A DNA stretch of 56,848 bases from Treponema sp. UBA937. GTDB lineage: Bacteria > Spirochaetota > Spirochaetia > Treponematales > Breznakiellaceae. Shown here one piece after another: positions 34,084 through 42,523 of this stretch (position 1 is its first letter; each line of letters opens with the position of its first letter). A program made the translations under genes and the position numbers. The stretch spans positions 4,616 to 61,463 of the forward strand of contig DBDH01000079.1 of NCBI GenBank assembly GCA_002293455.1, read 5' to 3'. The notes under the pieces were generated by a model. It had not been told where the DNA came from. It worked only from the letters and a program-made list of their open reading frames with translations, and did not search any database.

Positions 34084-35349
34084 TTAGTTTTTCCGCAAAA
34101 GTTCTGTGGGTGATGTTTTTCCGGCTCTTCGGGATGGAAGCCAAGACGCGATAACCGAACATAAAATTGTGAAAAAACATATTGCGGCAATCGCTTTCCA
34201 ATCGATGATGATAGGGATTTCCTCAAGGTAATATCCGGGATCAAGGATTTTGACTTGTCCGCCGCCGAATATTGATGAAACCGTTCCTAGGAACCATTCC
34301 AGTCCATGAATAATTTCATTGATAAAACGCCCGATGATGAGTCCCAGAGAAATGCCGAATATCGATCCGAAGATGCCTGTCAAAAGTGACGCGGAAAGAA
34401 AAATCCCCGACGTGCTTTTCGGGCTGGTTCCAAACGCTTTAAGGACCGCAATGTCCCGCTGCCGCTCCAGGGCAAGCATTGATGTTGCGGATGACACATT
34501 CACCGCCGCGACCATGACTATCAACGCCATGATAAAAATCAAAATCTGCCGCGTCGATTCATAGGAACTGTATTGGGAACGCTGGAGTTCCTTCCATGTA
34601 TACACCCAACATTGCGGCCCAAGACGGGAAAACAATTCGCCGGAAATCCGCTCCGCGTCTTCATACGGCCGGTTAATTTTTACAAGCAGATGATTGTTCG
34701 ACATATCCGCGGGAAGGATTTGGCTTCCCATGGAATAGGTCATGATGCACCAGGCCGCGTCCAGTTCCCGATAGCCGGAAGATACAATGCCCTTAACGGT
34801 TAAAGGCGTAATTCTCGGTATCGTGTTACCATTCGACATAACACGCGCTGTCATAAGGCGTATAGTGTCTCCCACATGGATTCCCAGATTTTCCGCCAGA
34901 GCGGTTCCCAAAAGAATCTCCCGGTCATTCTCCAGAAATGCTGATCCCTCAACAATTTCTAAATACCGTTTGCTTCCTTCGTCTTCCCAAAATTTAGGAT
35001 CAACGGCGCGGATGCTGACGCCGGTTTTTCCATTCGTCCCCGACACGATTCCCAGGCTCTGCCGTTCCTTCCAGTATCCCGCTACACCACCAACATGCTC
35101 CAACTCCGCGGCAAAGCTGTCTAAATTTTCGGAATTATAAGAATTATATAATTGAAGATGACCTGTTCCAAGTTCTATATAACGGTCAGTAATGCCGCGA
35201 ATCATTCCGTCGGCAACAATAAGAGTTACCACAATGGGAATTAAACTTAAAGCGATTCCGGCAACCGCCCCCCGGAGGTAGCGTCCGCCTTCTTTTGCCC
35301 GGCCTAATAAGTAACGAAAAGCGATGAAAAAAACCGGCCCTGACTTCAC
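34084..35349 (-). CDS. lolE: LolE/LolC-type lipoprotein-release permease
   Basis: 421-residue FtsX-family permease. A first membrane helix (AGIALSLIPIVVTLIVADGM) is followed by a large periplasmic domain (MacB core), then three helices at about 265-400. With the ATPase and the second permease it should extract lipoproteins from the inner membrane for transport to the outer membrane. Its start overlaps the ATPase gene end by four bases (ATGA). It is the last gene of the run and converges with the HNH gene, nine bases apart. C versus E labels are arbitrary without an alignment. Confidence 0.8.
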   Translation of the reverse strand: MKSGPVFFIAFRYLLGRAKEGGRYLRGAVAGIALSLIPIVVTLIVADGMIRGITDRYIELGTGHLQLYNSYNSENLDSFAAELEHVGGVAGYWKERQSLGIVSGTNGKTGVSIRAVDPKFWEDEGSKRYLEIVEGSAFLENDREILLGTALAENLGIHVGDTIRLMTARVMSNGNTIPRITPLTVKGIVSSGYRELDAAWCIMTYSMGSQILPADMSNNHLLVKINRPYEDAERISGELFSRLGPQCWVYTWKELQRSQYSSYESTRQILIFIMALIVMVAAVNVSSATSMLALERQRDIAVLKAFGTSPKSTSGIFLSASLLTGIFGSIFGISLGLIIGRFINEIIHGLEWFLGTVSSIFGGGQVKILDPGYYLEEIPIIIDWKAIAAICFFTILCSVIASWLPSRRAGKTSPTELLRKN

Positions 35350-36092
35350 GCTTCACCCCTGGTTTGGGAAGTCAGCAGTCCCGATTCCAGCCTGAATCTG
35401 AGAGAAGCCCTTTTCGCGATATTTTCGTCATGCGTAACAACAATCAATGTTTTATGATGTTTCTCCGCGAACGAAAACAGCATATCCGCAACCATACTGC
35501 TGTTTCCCGGGTCCAGGTTTCCTGTCGGCTCGTCCGCTAAAATCAGCTCAGGATCATTTACGATAGAGCGCGCTACAGCGACCCGCTGCCTTTCACCGCC
35601 GGAAAGCTGCGACGGAAAGTGATGAAGCCGGTTATCAAGATGCACATCCTGCAGCAAGGCTCTCGCTTTTTCAAGCGCGTCTTTTTTTTTCATTCCCGCG
35701 ATAAAAGCCGGAAGCATCACATTTTCCCAGGCGGTAAAATCTTTCAATAAATAATGAAACTGAAAAATGAATCCTACCTGCTTGCTTCTGTAATGCGTCA
35801 ATGCCGATTCAGACAGGCCGAAAATTTCCATTCCGTCAACCTTGATCGAACCTGAATCACAATGATCAAGACCTCCTAAAATATTGAGCAAGGTACTTTT
35901 CCCGCTGCCGCTCTGCCCGGTTATGGAAACACTCGAAGAACGGGGAATCGTAAAATTGAGCCCCTTAAGAATTTCAAGATGTTCCGTTACCGTCGCAAGA
36001 TCGTGACTTTTAAGAAGAACTTCAAGATGTTCCGAACCCGACGTATAGGTCTTAACCACCTGTTCGGCGTGTATCAATATTTCATCATTCAT
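35346..36092 (-). CDS. lolD: Lipoprotein-release ABC transporter ATPase
   Basis: 248 residues. Walker A is ITGQSGSGKSTLLN, the Q-loop region VGFIFQFHYLLKDFTAWENVMLP is typical of LolD/MacB ATPases, the signature is LSGGERQR, and LILADEPTGNLD is Walker B. About 18 residues more than usual are inserted before the Walker A (YTSGSEHLEVLLKSHDLATVTEHLEILKGL region). It overlaps both neighbouring permease genes, which makes one coupled unit. Confidence 0.88.
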   Translation of the reverse strand: MNDEILIHAEQVVKTYTSGSEHLEVLLKSHDLATVTEHLEILKGLNFTIPRSSSVSITGQSGSGKSTLLNILGGLDHCDSGSIKVDGMEIFGLSESALTHYRSKQVGFIFQFHYLLKDFTAWENVMLPAFIAGMKKKDALEKARALLQDVHLDNRLHHFPSQLSGGERQRVAVARSIVNDPELILADEPTGNLDPGNSSMVADMLFSFAEKHHKTLIVVTHDENIAKRASLRFRLESGLLTSQTRGEA

Positions 36093-37404
36093 AGCGTAAA
36101 ACCTCCGCAGGTCTAATGCGTGTTACTCTTCCGGAAGCGAGCCACGAAGAAATTGCGGCGGAAAGCAGACCGAAAAGAAAAATAATCAATGCTTCGTAAG
36201 GAATAATCCGGCAGGGAATTTCTTTTATATAAAATACTGTCGGTGAAAAAATCGCAAAGTTTCCTTCTCCTAATCTGGAAGCACCGCCGACAGAAGAAAC
36301 AATCACATTAAGAAGATGAACCGCGCCGTTGACGATGGATTCCAACCCCGTAAAAAATGATGAAATATTAAACCCGATCAGCAGACCCAAAGCCATTCCC
36401 ATTCCGGCACCCAAAAATCCGATGATGAGTCCGTTGTATGCAAAGACAAACCGCACACCGATGTCGCTTGCGCCTACAGCACGCAAGAGGCCAATATCTT
36501 CACGCCGTTCTAAAACAGCTTTCCGTTGAGATTGAAAAATATTAAGCCCTACCACAATAAAGATAAGCCCCACCAAAACAAACATAAGCAGTTTTTCGGT
36601 TCTTAAAGCGCCGAAGAAAGCCCGGTTATAATCCCTCCATGAGGTGATGTCCGCTGTTTCCAAACCGGGAATGGTTTTAATCACATGCAGGATTTGTTCA
36701 TCCTGCCAGCGGTTAGTTAATTTAATGCCTAAAGTCCGCGTTTTGCCGGTTCCGGAAATAAGGCCTGCTTGATCAATATTGATGAAGCCCCAGCCTAAAT
36801 CGTATTCATAAAAACCGGTCCGGAAAATTCCTTTCACAACAAAATCCGCTTGAGCCGTTTCCGCTTCTTCCGGAAACAAACCCGATATAGAAAGCAGATT
36901 GATTTCATCCCCAACATCCGCTCCAATCCGCAGAGCAAGTTCCGCTCCCAAAAGAATTGAGTTATCAGATGATAAATCAAAGGAACCGGATTCAAATGAA
37001 AGTTTTTCCGCCATGCCCGCGTCCCGGACAAGGGCATCTTCCGGAATGCCGCGGATGATAGAAATCTGCTGCCCTCTTCTTGTTCCCTGGATAAGTCCTT
37101 GTATTTCCTGAAACTCCACCGCCGAACGCACTTGAGGAATCGACAGGATTTTTTGTTTTAATGCTTCGCCCTCTTCTCCGTCGGGAAAAGATTCTACCCG
37201 GATATGATACGATGAAACTTCTAAAATACTTTCGATAAAGCCTAACTGGAAACCGTTCATCACCCCAAGAATAACCGTTAGGGCTAACACGCCGATTCCT
37301 ATTCCCAATACGGCAAGAATAGACAATGGTGATGATGACTTATCCTTTTTTTTAGAGCGCAGATAACGGGAAGCGGCAAACCCAATCCATCTCGCAGAAC
37401 GCAT
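36085..37404 (-). CDS. lolC: LolC/LolE-type lipoprotein-release permease
   Basis: 439 residues from ATG 37404. The N-terminus WIGFAASRYLRSKKKDKSSS followed by LAVLGIGIGVLALTVILGVMNGFQ is characteristic of the LolC/E family. A periplasmic domain and three C-terminal helices follow. The ATG shares one base with the stop of the upstream gene (TGATG) and GGAG is nine bases before it. The frame extends to 37467, but that would overlap the preceding gene by more than 60 bases. Confidence 0.85.
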   Translation of the reverse strand: MRSARWIGFAASRYLRSKKKDKSSSPLSILAVLGIGIGVLALTVILGVMNGFQLGFIESILEVSSYHIRVESFPDGEEGEALKQKILSIPQVRSAVEFQEIQGLIQGTRRGQQISIIRGIPEDALVRDAGMAEKLSFESGSFDLSSDNSILLGAELALRIGADVGDEINLLSISGLFPEEAETAQADFVVKGIFRTGFYEYDLGWGFINIDQAGLISGTGKTRTLGIKLTNRWQDEQILHVIKTIPGLETADITSWRDYNRAFFGALRTEKLLMFVLVGLIFIVVGLNIFQSQRKAVLERREDIGLLRAVGASDIGVRFVFAYNGLIIGFLGAGMGMALGLLIGFNISSFFTGLESIVNGAVHLLNVIVSSVGGASRLGEGNFAIFSPTVFYIKEIPCRIIPYEALIIFLFGLLSAAISSWLASGRVTRIRPAEVLRYE

Positions 37405-38543
37405 CAGGGGATTCTCCTGGAATTTTGCCAAAAAAATTCTTCCGAAATTTTCTGTCCGTCTTTCCAAATAGCACGCAGACTCAATTTCCCTTGCAAATAT
37501 AATTCTTCCACTTCTTGATCCTCTTCTGTACGAATCAGACGTTCTAAAATTCCGCCCCGATAATTCCGTTCAATTATTCTGTTTCCTTGTGCATCGTATT
37601 CATATTCAACGAGCCGTGTATCATTTTCCCCATTCCAGGCGATTGAGGCAAGCCTCTCTCCCGACCATGTATTGATTAATTCGCCTGTTATACGACCCTC
37701 CGCGTCTTTATGTATTTCAGAAACAATCCTTCCTTTGCTATCTCTCACATATTCCACAGTATCACTCATCAAATATAACACATCAGAAATTAAATCGGAA
37801 CTTACGGCAGGAACCGCGTTGACAAAAGAATTCTGTTCATAGCCCGGCCCCAAGGGAGGAAATCTCGCAAATCTGACAGATTCTGTTTCATCCGAATGGA
37901 AGATTCTTTCTATGGAACGCAAAGCTCCGGTTCTGGCATAACGATATATATCGCTCCAGAGATGCATTGCTGTTTCATCGGATTCTTCGGATTCCTCACT
38001 GCCGTTGGAAATATTTTCGCCGCGTTTTTGGGGAATCCGCCAGGTTTCAGATTTTAAAAGGACTCCATCGTTGTAACTATGACGGTTCGATATGACATTT
38101 TCCCCCTGGAAAGCATCCTCCTGAATTAACAAATCCGATTCATCATAATATTCGGCAAATCCTCCGGAAGCCTGTTCGTTAATCGATATTACAATCCAGG
38201 GATTCCCCCTGGGATACCTGAAAATCCACCGCCGGCTTTCTTCCCCGGCGTCTTTGTAAAGCGTATGCAGTTCTACGTTATATGATTCAGGAACCACTGC
38301 CGACGGATCAATAAAAACGGCAATCTCCGGAGGAATTCGATCCGGCCCGCGGTATTCAATCTTTAAAGCATAATCCTCACGGAGCGCAGCGCGGGAAAAT
38401 GTTTTTTCCAAAGCCATTCCCGCCGCGTTTGAAATATACCAATCCTGCGAAAATATTTTTGTTCCAAGTAAAAAGAGAAATACAAGACCGATAAGTTTTA
38501 AGCACCGTTTAATCAAGGCCAAGAAATTCTCTTGTGTAAACAT
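37404..38543 (-). CDS. Secreted hypothetical protein with Rhs-like short repeats
   Basis: About 380 residues. A hydrophobic export signal (LIKRCLKLIGLVFLFLLGTKIFS) leads into a periplasmic or surface protein. Its C-terminal half has YD-like repeats, for example EYEYDAQGNRIIERNYRGG and EYVRDSKGRIVSEIHKDAEGRI, similar to MORN/Rhs-type strands. The start is uncertain: ATG 38543 overlaps ftsY by 35 bases, TTG 38522 has AAGAG six bases upstream, and the frame is open to 38591. Its place between ftsY and lolC suggests an envelope-assembly role, but no function is known. Confidence 0.6.
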   Translation of the reverse strand: MFTQENFLALIKRCLKLIGLVFLFLLGTKIFSQDWYISNAAGMALEKTFSRAALREDYALKIEYRGPDRIPPEIAVFIDPSAVVPESYNVELHTLYKDAGEESRRWIFRYPRGNPWIVISINEQASGGFAEYYDESDLLIQEDAFQGENVISNRHSYNDGVLLKSETWRIPQKRGENISNGSEESEESDETAMHLWSDIYRYARTGALRSIERIFHSDETESVRFARFPPLGPGYEQNSFVNAVPAVSSDLISDVLYLMSDTVEYVRDSKGRIVSEIHKDAEGRITGELINTWSGERLASIAWNGENDTRLVEYEYDAQGNRIIERNYRGGILERLIRTEEDQEVEELYLQGKLSLRAIWKDGQKISEEFFWQNSRRIP

Positions 38544-39417
38544 GAGGATTAAAAGGTTTGATATGCTCATATTTTTCCCCGTCGCAGACAAAAAGCACCG
38601 GCAGTTTGAGAGCGTCCGATAAGGAAAATACGATTCCGCCTCTCGCGCTGGAATCGTATTTTGTTAAGATAACTCCGTCAAGTTTTACCGCGTCATGAAA
38701 TATTTCCGCCTGGGCAAGCGCGTTCCGCCCTGTGGTACTGTCCAAAACAAGCCATTTATAATAATCGGCATCACCGGCCCTGGATTCCAGAACACGGTCG
38801 ATTTTTTTCAGTTCTTCCACAAGAGCGCTTTTTGTGTGCATCCTTCCCGCGGTATCAGCGACGATAAGGTAGCCGTTTCCGGCATTGCCGTTTCCGGCAT
38901 TGCCGTTTCCGGCTTTTGCGGCCTCCAATGCGTCGTATATTACAGCCGCGGGATCGCCGCCCTGTTTGTGTGCTACAACCCTGATGCCCAGCCGCTCTCC
39001 GTGGATAACAAGCTGATCAACAGCCGCGGCCCTGAAAGTATCAGCCGCCGCGAGAATCACTTTGACGCCGTTATTTTTATACATGTTTGCGATCTTCGCG
39101 GCGGATGTAGTTTTCCCGACACCGTTGACGCCCAAAAGAAGAATCACCGTCATTTTTTCATTATCCAACAGCGGAGGATTCTTGAAAATAATTTTCTGTT
39201 CCAAAAGTTCCGCAAGAACCGGCCGGACTTCTTCTACATTACTCAATTTGTTTTTTTTGCAGATGTTTTGTAATTCTTCTACTACGTGAAAAGCCTCCGC
39301 CGCTCCAAAATCGCCTTCTATCAAAAGATCCGCTAAATCATCAAACACATCTTCGGAAATAGCATTCTTAAAGCCAAAAAATTGTTTAATCCGTTCCGCA
39401 AAACTTACCGATCCCAT
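38509..39417 (-). CDS. ftsY: Signal recognition particle receptor FtsY
   Basis: 302-residue SRP-type GTPase that docks SRP-ribosome complexes at the membrane. G1 is GVNGVGKTTSAAKIA, then AAADTFRAAAVDQL (I-box region), G3 is DTAGRMHTKSALVEEL, and G4 is ILTKYDSSARGG. It has only the N and G domains, with no acidic A domain. Just before G3 there is a repeat AGNGNAGNGNAGNG, encoded by a 15-base tandem repeat. A 10-base gap separates it from the PEGA-like gene upstream. Confidence 0.93.
   Translation of the reverse strand: MGSVSFAERIKQFFGFKNAISEDVFDDLADLLIEGDFGAAEAFHVVEELQNICKKNKLSNVEEVRPVLAELLEQKIIFKNPPLLDNEKMTVILLLGVNGVGKTTSAAKIANMYKNNGVKVILAAADTFRAAAVDQLVIHGERLGIRVVAHKQGGDPAAVIYDALEAAKAGNGNAGNGNAGNGYLIVADTAGRMHTKSALVEELKKIDRVLESRAGDADYYKWLVLDSTTGRNALAQAEIFHDAVKLDGVILTKYDSSARGGIVFSLSDALKLPVLFVCDGEKYEHIKPFNPHVYTREFLGLD
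38870..38914 (-). repeat. 15-base in-frame tandem repeat inside ftsY
   Basis: On the plus strand the unit GGCATTGCCGTTTCC occurs twice with a further partial copy, adjacent. It encodes repeated Gly-Asn-Gly-Asn-Ala in the loop before the G3 motif of the GTPase domain. Copy number could change without breaking the frame. Confidence 0.7.
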
Positions 39418-39427
39418 ACGTTCCTCA

Positions 39428-40903
39428 TTATTTAATTGTAGTCACATCAGCCGAATTGGATTTATACAGATATATTCCCAATCTTATCAAACTTTCCGCC
39501 AGAAAAGCTCCGGCGACTGCCGCGGACCCAATAAAAACATTTTGGGTTATTACCGCATTGTCATACATAACAGAATTTCCGGAATAGTTCGACGCGTTTA
39601 TCGATGAAATCGATACTCCATACGCAAGAAAAGCCAAAGGAAGGGAAATCCAGAATCTTCCATAGGCACCATAGAATTTTTTTCTGTAATCTTCTACCGT
39701 TCTTTCGTCATCTGTTTCCAAACTTAATGTTATAACGGCAGAAGAAGAAGTTCCACTATGAATAAATGACGCGGCTTCGCCTCTTGTATTTTCCATTGTA
39801 ATATATTCATATTGATTCGATGGAAGATGCAGCGTGAGCGGAGTTGTCCCCATAAAAGTTGACCCAAGATAAACCGATGAAGACAAACCATCAAAAGTAT
39901 CCAACTGAAAAGCTTCATAGGCAATGGGCTGCAAGTTGAAAAATACTTCCGCGAGTTCCCCGTTGAAAAGATCAATCTGAAATTCTTTTGTCTCATAACC
40001 TTCCGCAAACGCTTCGCCAACGATGACTCCCGAATCCATAAATTTTTCCCCTGAACTTCCGCGGCCCGCGTACATATCATTCAACAGAATGATAGCGTCT
40101 TCTGGTTCGGCTTTTACAATGATTGCCGCGCCTTCAATGCCGGAAAGCACAGCCCGCAAACGGCTTGATAATTCAGAAAGAGCCGATTGCTGATCATCCA
40201 CGGAAAACAACACAAAATCTTCATGGATATAGGACCGGCTGTACAGTGTGTATAGTTTGATAGATAAAAGAATCCGTCCATAATATTCTGAAACAACGCC
40301 GGTCAAAAAAGCGTCGCTGTTTTGATCTTTACAAAACGAATATTCCATTCCGTTTTCCGGAGCGGAGGGATAGGTTCCCGAAAGATTCTGCTTGGAAAGA
40401 GAAAAAACAGGCTGTTCCGCAACAAGGGGATATTCCGCTTCGACAAGGGTGTGTTTTTCTTCTAACGCGTCTATTGCTTCATCGATTGTTTTTAATTTGT
40501 TTTGATAAGTCCAGTTTGTATCGCCTTTGAATAACAGCGCGTCCCGTTCATCCCGTTTTACTCTCAGCGCCTCCGCGGATTTCACCCTTGCCTCGCTCCA
40601 GGCATATTCGGTGTAGTACGCTATTTCTTCCGGGGACCGGATTCTCGCTTTAAGGGATGAAAGATGATCAGCAATGTTCCTCGTGACAAGGTTTCCGATA
40701 ATCTGATTTGCGGGCGTTAAACCGGATGTATCAAATTGAGTAATAGAAAGCGTCCATGTAGTATACAAAGGATTAACCGCGGTTTCTTCCGGCGTACCTC
40801 CCGCGTGCAGATGCATACAACAGAGAAAAAAACACACTATTACCGAAACAAACCATTTTTTGCGGAAAAATCTATTTGTTTCAGCTATTGTTTTTCCACG
40901 CAA
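39428..40903 (-). CDS. Secreted PEGA-like domain protein
   Basis: 491 residues. An export signal (KKWFVSVIVCFFLCCMHLHAGG) precedes a helical segment (about 75-150) and two PEGA-like modules: IIVKAEPEDAIILLNDMYAGRG followed by GEAFAEGYETKEFQIDLFNGE, and SSVYLGSTFMGTTPLTLHLPSNQYEYITME. Two hydrophobic segments near the C-terminus anchor it. PEGA modules are usually surface or periplasmic. Translation starts at TTG 40903 inside the end of prfB, with GAGGAG ten bases upstream, so it is coupled to prfB. Confidence 0.65.
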   Translation of the reverse strand: MRGKTIAETNRFFRKKWFVSVIVCFFLCCMHLHAGGTPEETAVNPLYTTWTLSITQFDTSGLTPANQIIGNLVTRNIADHLSSLKARIRSPEEIAYYTEYAWSEARVKSAEALRVKRDERDALLFKGDTNWTYQNKLKTIDEAIDALEEKHTLVEAEYPLVAEQPVFSLSKQNLSGTYPSAPENGMEYSFCKDQNSDAFLTGVVSEYYGRILLSIKLYTLYSRSYIHEDFVLFSVDDQQSALSELSSRLRAVLSGIEGAAIIVKAEPEDAIILLNDMYAGRGSSGEKFMDSGVIVGEAFAEGYETKEFQIDLFNGELAEVFFNLQPIAYEAFQLDTFDGLSSSVYLGSTFMGTTPLTLHLPSNQYEYITMENTRGEAASFIHSGTSSSAVITLSLETDDERTVEDYRKKFYGAYGRFWISLPLAFLAYGVSISSINASNYSGNSVMYDNAVITQNVFIGSAAVAGAFLAESLIRLGIYLYKSNSADVTTIK

Positions 40904-41988
40904 AACGCAAATACTCCTCTATGAAGGGATCGATGTCTCCGTCCATAACGGACGCAATATTTCCCATTTCAGCCTTAGTCCGGTAATCTTTTACCATTGT
41001 ATAAGGCTGGAAAACGTAAGAACGAATCTGGTTTCCCCAGGATATGTCTTTCTTTTCCTGGGCAAAGCGTTCGTTTTCTTTCTCTTTTTCCTGGCGGTAA
41101 TATTCATACAAACGGGCTTTCAGCATGCTCATGGCCGTAGCACGATTCTTTATCTGGCTCCGTTCGTTTTGGCAGGCAACCACAATGCCGGTCGGAAGGT
41201 GCGTCATACGTACCGCGCTGTCGGTTTTATTCACATGCTGGCCGCCCGCGCCGCCGGAACGGTACGTATCAACCCGGAGGTCTTCGGGGCGGATATCAAC
41301 TTCGATAGAGTCATCAATAACAGGAAAAAGGTACACCGACGCAAAGGAAGTATGCCGCCGGGCATTGGAATCAAACGGAGAAATACGAACCAGCCGATGT
41401 ACGCCGGATTCGCCTTTCAGATAACCGTAAGCGTAATCACCCGTAATTTGCACCGTGGCGGATTTGATGCCTCCTTCCGCTTCGAGCATATCAACTTCTT
41501 CTATGGAAAAATTCCGGCGTTCCGCCCAGCGGATATACATTCTATATAACATTGATGCCCAGTCGCAGGCTTCAGTCCCGCCGGCGCCGGCATGAATCAT
41601 AAGGAAGCAGCCGTTCCGGTCAACTTCGCCGGGCATCAGTTCATAGATGTTCTGCTTATTATATCTGGACCGAATGTCCTTTAAACCGGATTCGATTTCG
41701 GCGGCCTGGGATTCATCATTTTCGTCTTCCGCAAGTTCCAGAAGCACTTCAAGATCATCAATTTCAGCGGTGAGGTCTTTCCAGGGTTCGTAGTGGGCTT
41801 TTAAAGCCTTTAATTCCGCCATCAATTTTTCAGCCCTGGAACTATCATTCCAAAAACCCTCAGAACCGGCCATCGCTTCTAATTCGGCAATTTTTGTACC
41901 AAAATCAGCGCCGTCAAAGACGCCTCCTTGTGTCATGGATTTGGGCCTTCAATTCTTCTATCGGTCCGCGTAATTCACTTAAAATCAT
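40881..41988 (-). CDS. prfB: Peptide chain release factor 2 with programmed +1 frameshift
   Basis: The gene starts at ATG 41988 (GAGG five bases before) and reads 24 codons to an in-frame TGA at 41916-41914. The site is AGGAGG (41928-41923), CGT, CTT, TGA, C, the classic RF2 recoding signal: the anti-SD pairing pushes the ribosome forward one base so CTT is followed by GAC. The coding sequence is therefore complement(41917..41988) joined to complement(40881..41915), about 368 residues. The second frame holds GAGGTEACDW and the catalytic GGQ in RSGGAGGQHVNKTDSAVR. The factor releases peptides at UAA and UGA and so autoregulates. Confidence 0.95.
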
Positions 41989-42007
41989 AATAACCTCTTT
42001 TACTTTG

Positions 42008-42036
42008 AGTATAAAGACTTTCTCCAATAGTGATAA
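42008..42036 (-). promoter_or_regulatory. Promoter of prfB
   Basis: On the minus strand TTATCA (42036-42031) and TATACT (42013-42008) are 17 bases apart, about 20 bases before the ATG. It would start the prfB-ftsY-lol transcript. Confidence 0.45.
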
Positions 42037-42046
42037 GACTAAGAGC

Positions 42047-42394
42047 TTACGGTTTTGACGGTTTTTTCCTTATAACTTTGGATTGAACAACCTTGGGCTG
42101 AGCGGGAGCAGGTTTTTCACTGCCTCCGCGGGCCACAAGACGCCTCCACCTTTTGTCCCTTAACGTAGTTAACACCAGAGTTCCGTCAACAGGAAACTGA
42201 AAAAGACGCAGCCTGTCAAAGGCGTCACACATTCTGTCAAGGTCTTTCTTGACCCGGTTAAGGGTTAGGGGCGAAATAAAAGCCGATTCCCAGAGTCCCC
42301 TCTGTACCTTCTCAAACCCGTATTGGGCCAAAAGACTTGCTAGTTCTCTTGCCCGTTCTTCCGATCCTACATCCAGCGCAATTGAAACAAACAT
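42047..42394 (-). CDS. Cas2-like protein, orphan
   Basis: 115 residues. MFVSIALDVGSEERARELASLLAQYGFEKVQRGLWES resembles the ferredoxin-like N-terminus of Cas2, with an Asp at position 8 where Cas2 has its metal-binding Asp, followed by a second beta-alpha unit (DRLRLFQFPVDGTLVLTTLRDKRW). The last 25 residues are a Lys/Pro-rich basic tail not seen in Cas2. There is no Cas1, effector or CRISPR array in the window. Cas2/VapD-type folds include nucleases and toxins as well as CRISPR adaptors, so CRISPR function should not be assumed. Confidence 0.55.
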   Translation of the reverse strand: MFVSIALDVGSEERARELASLLAQYGFEKVQRGLWESAFISPLTLNRVKKDLDRMCDAFDRLRLFQFPVDGTLVLTTLRDKRWRRLVARGGSEKPAPAQPKVVQSKVIRKKPSKP

Positions 42395-42523
42395 ACATAT
42401 ATGTTACGAAAAAGCAATAATTATGTCAAACTGTTAAATCGATAATGCTCCTCTGTGTAAGAATTCTTGCAATTGCTTCTTTATATTGAAATTTTGCCGA
42501 TTTTTGCCGAAAATTAATATAAC

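Noticed and set aside
40860..41549. Plus-strand open frame of 229 codons over prfB
   Set aside because: It is a shadow of the RF2 coding sequence, with no family signal.
40881..41936. prfB starting at the internal ATG 41936
   Set aside because: The frameshift signal and the 24-codon upstream frame with its own ribosome binding site show the true start at 41988.
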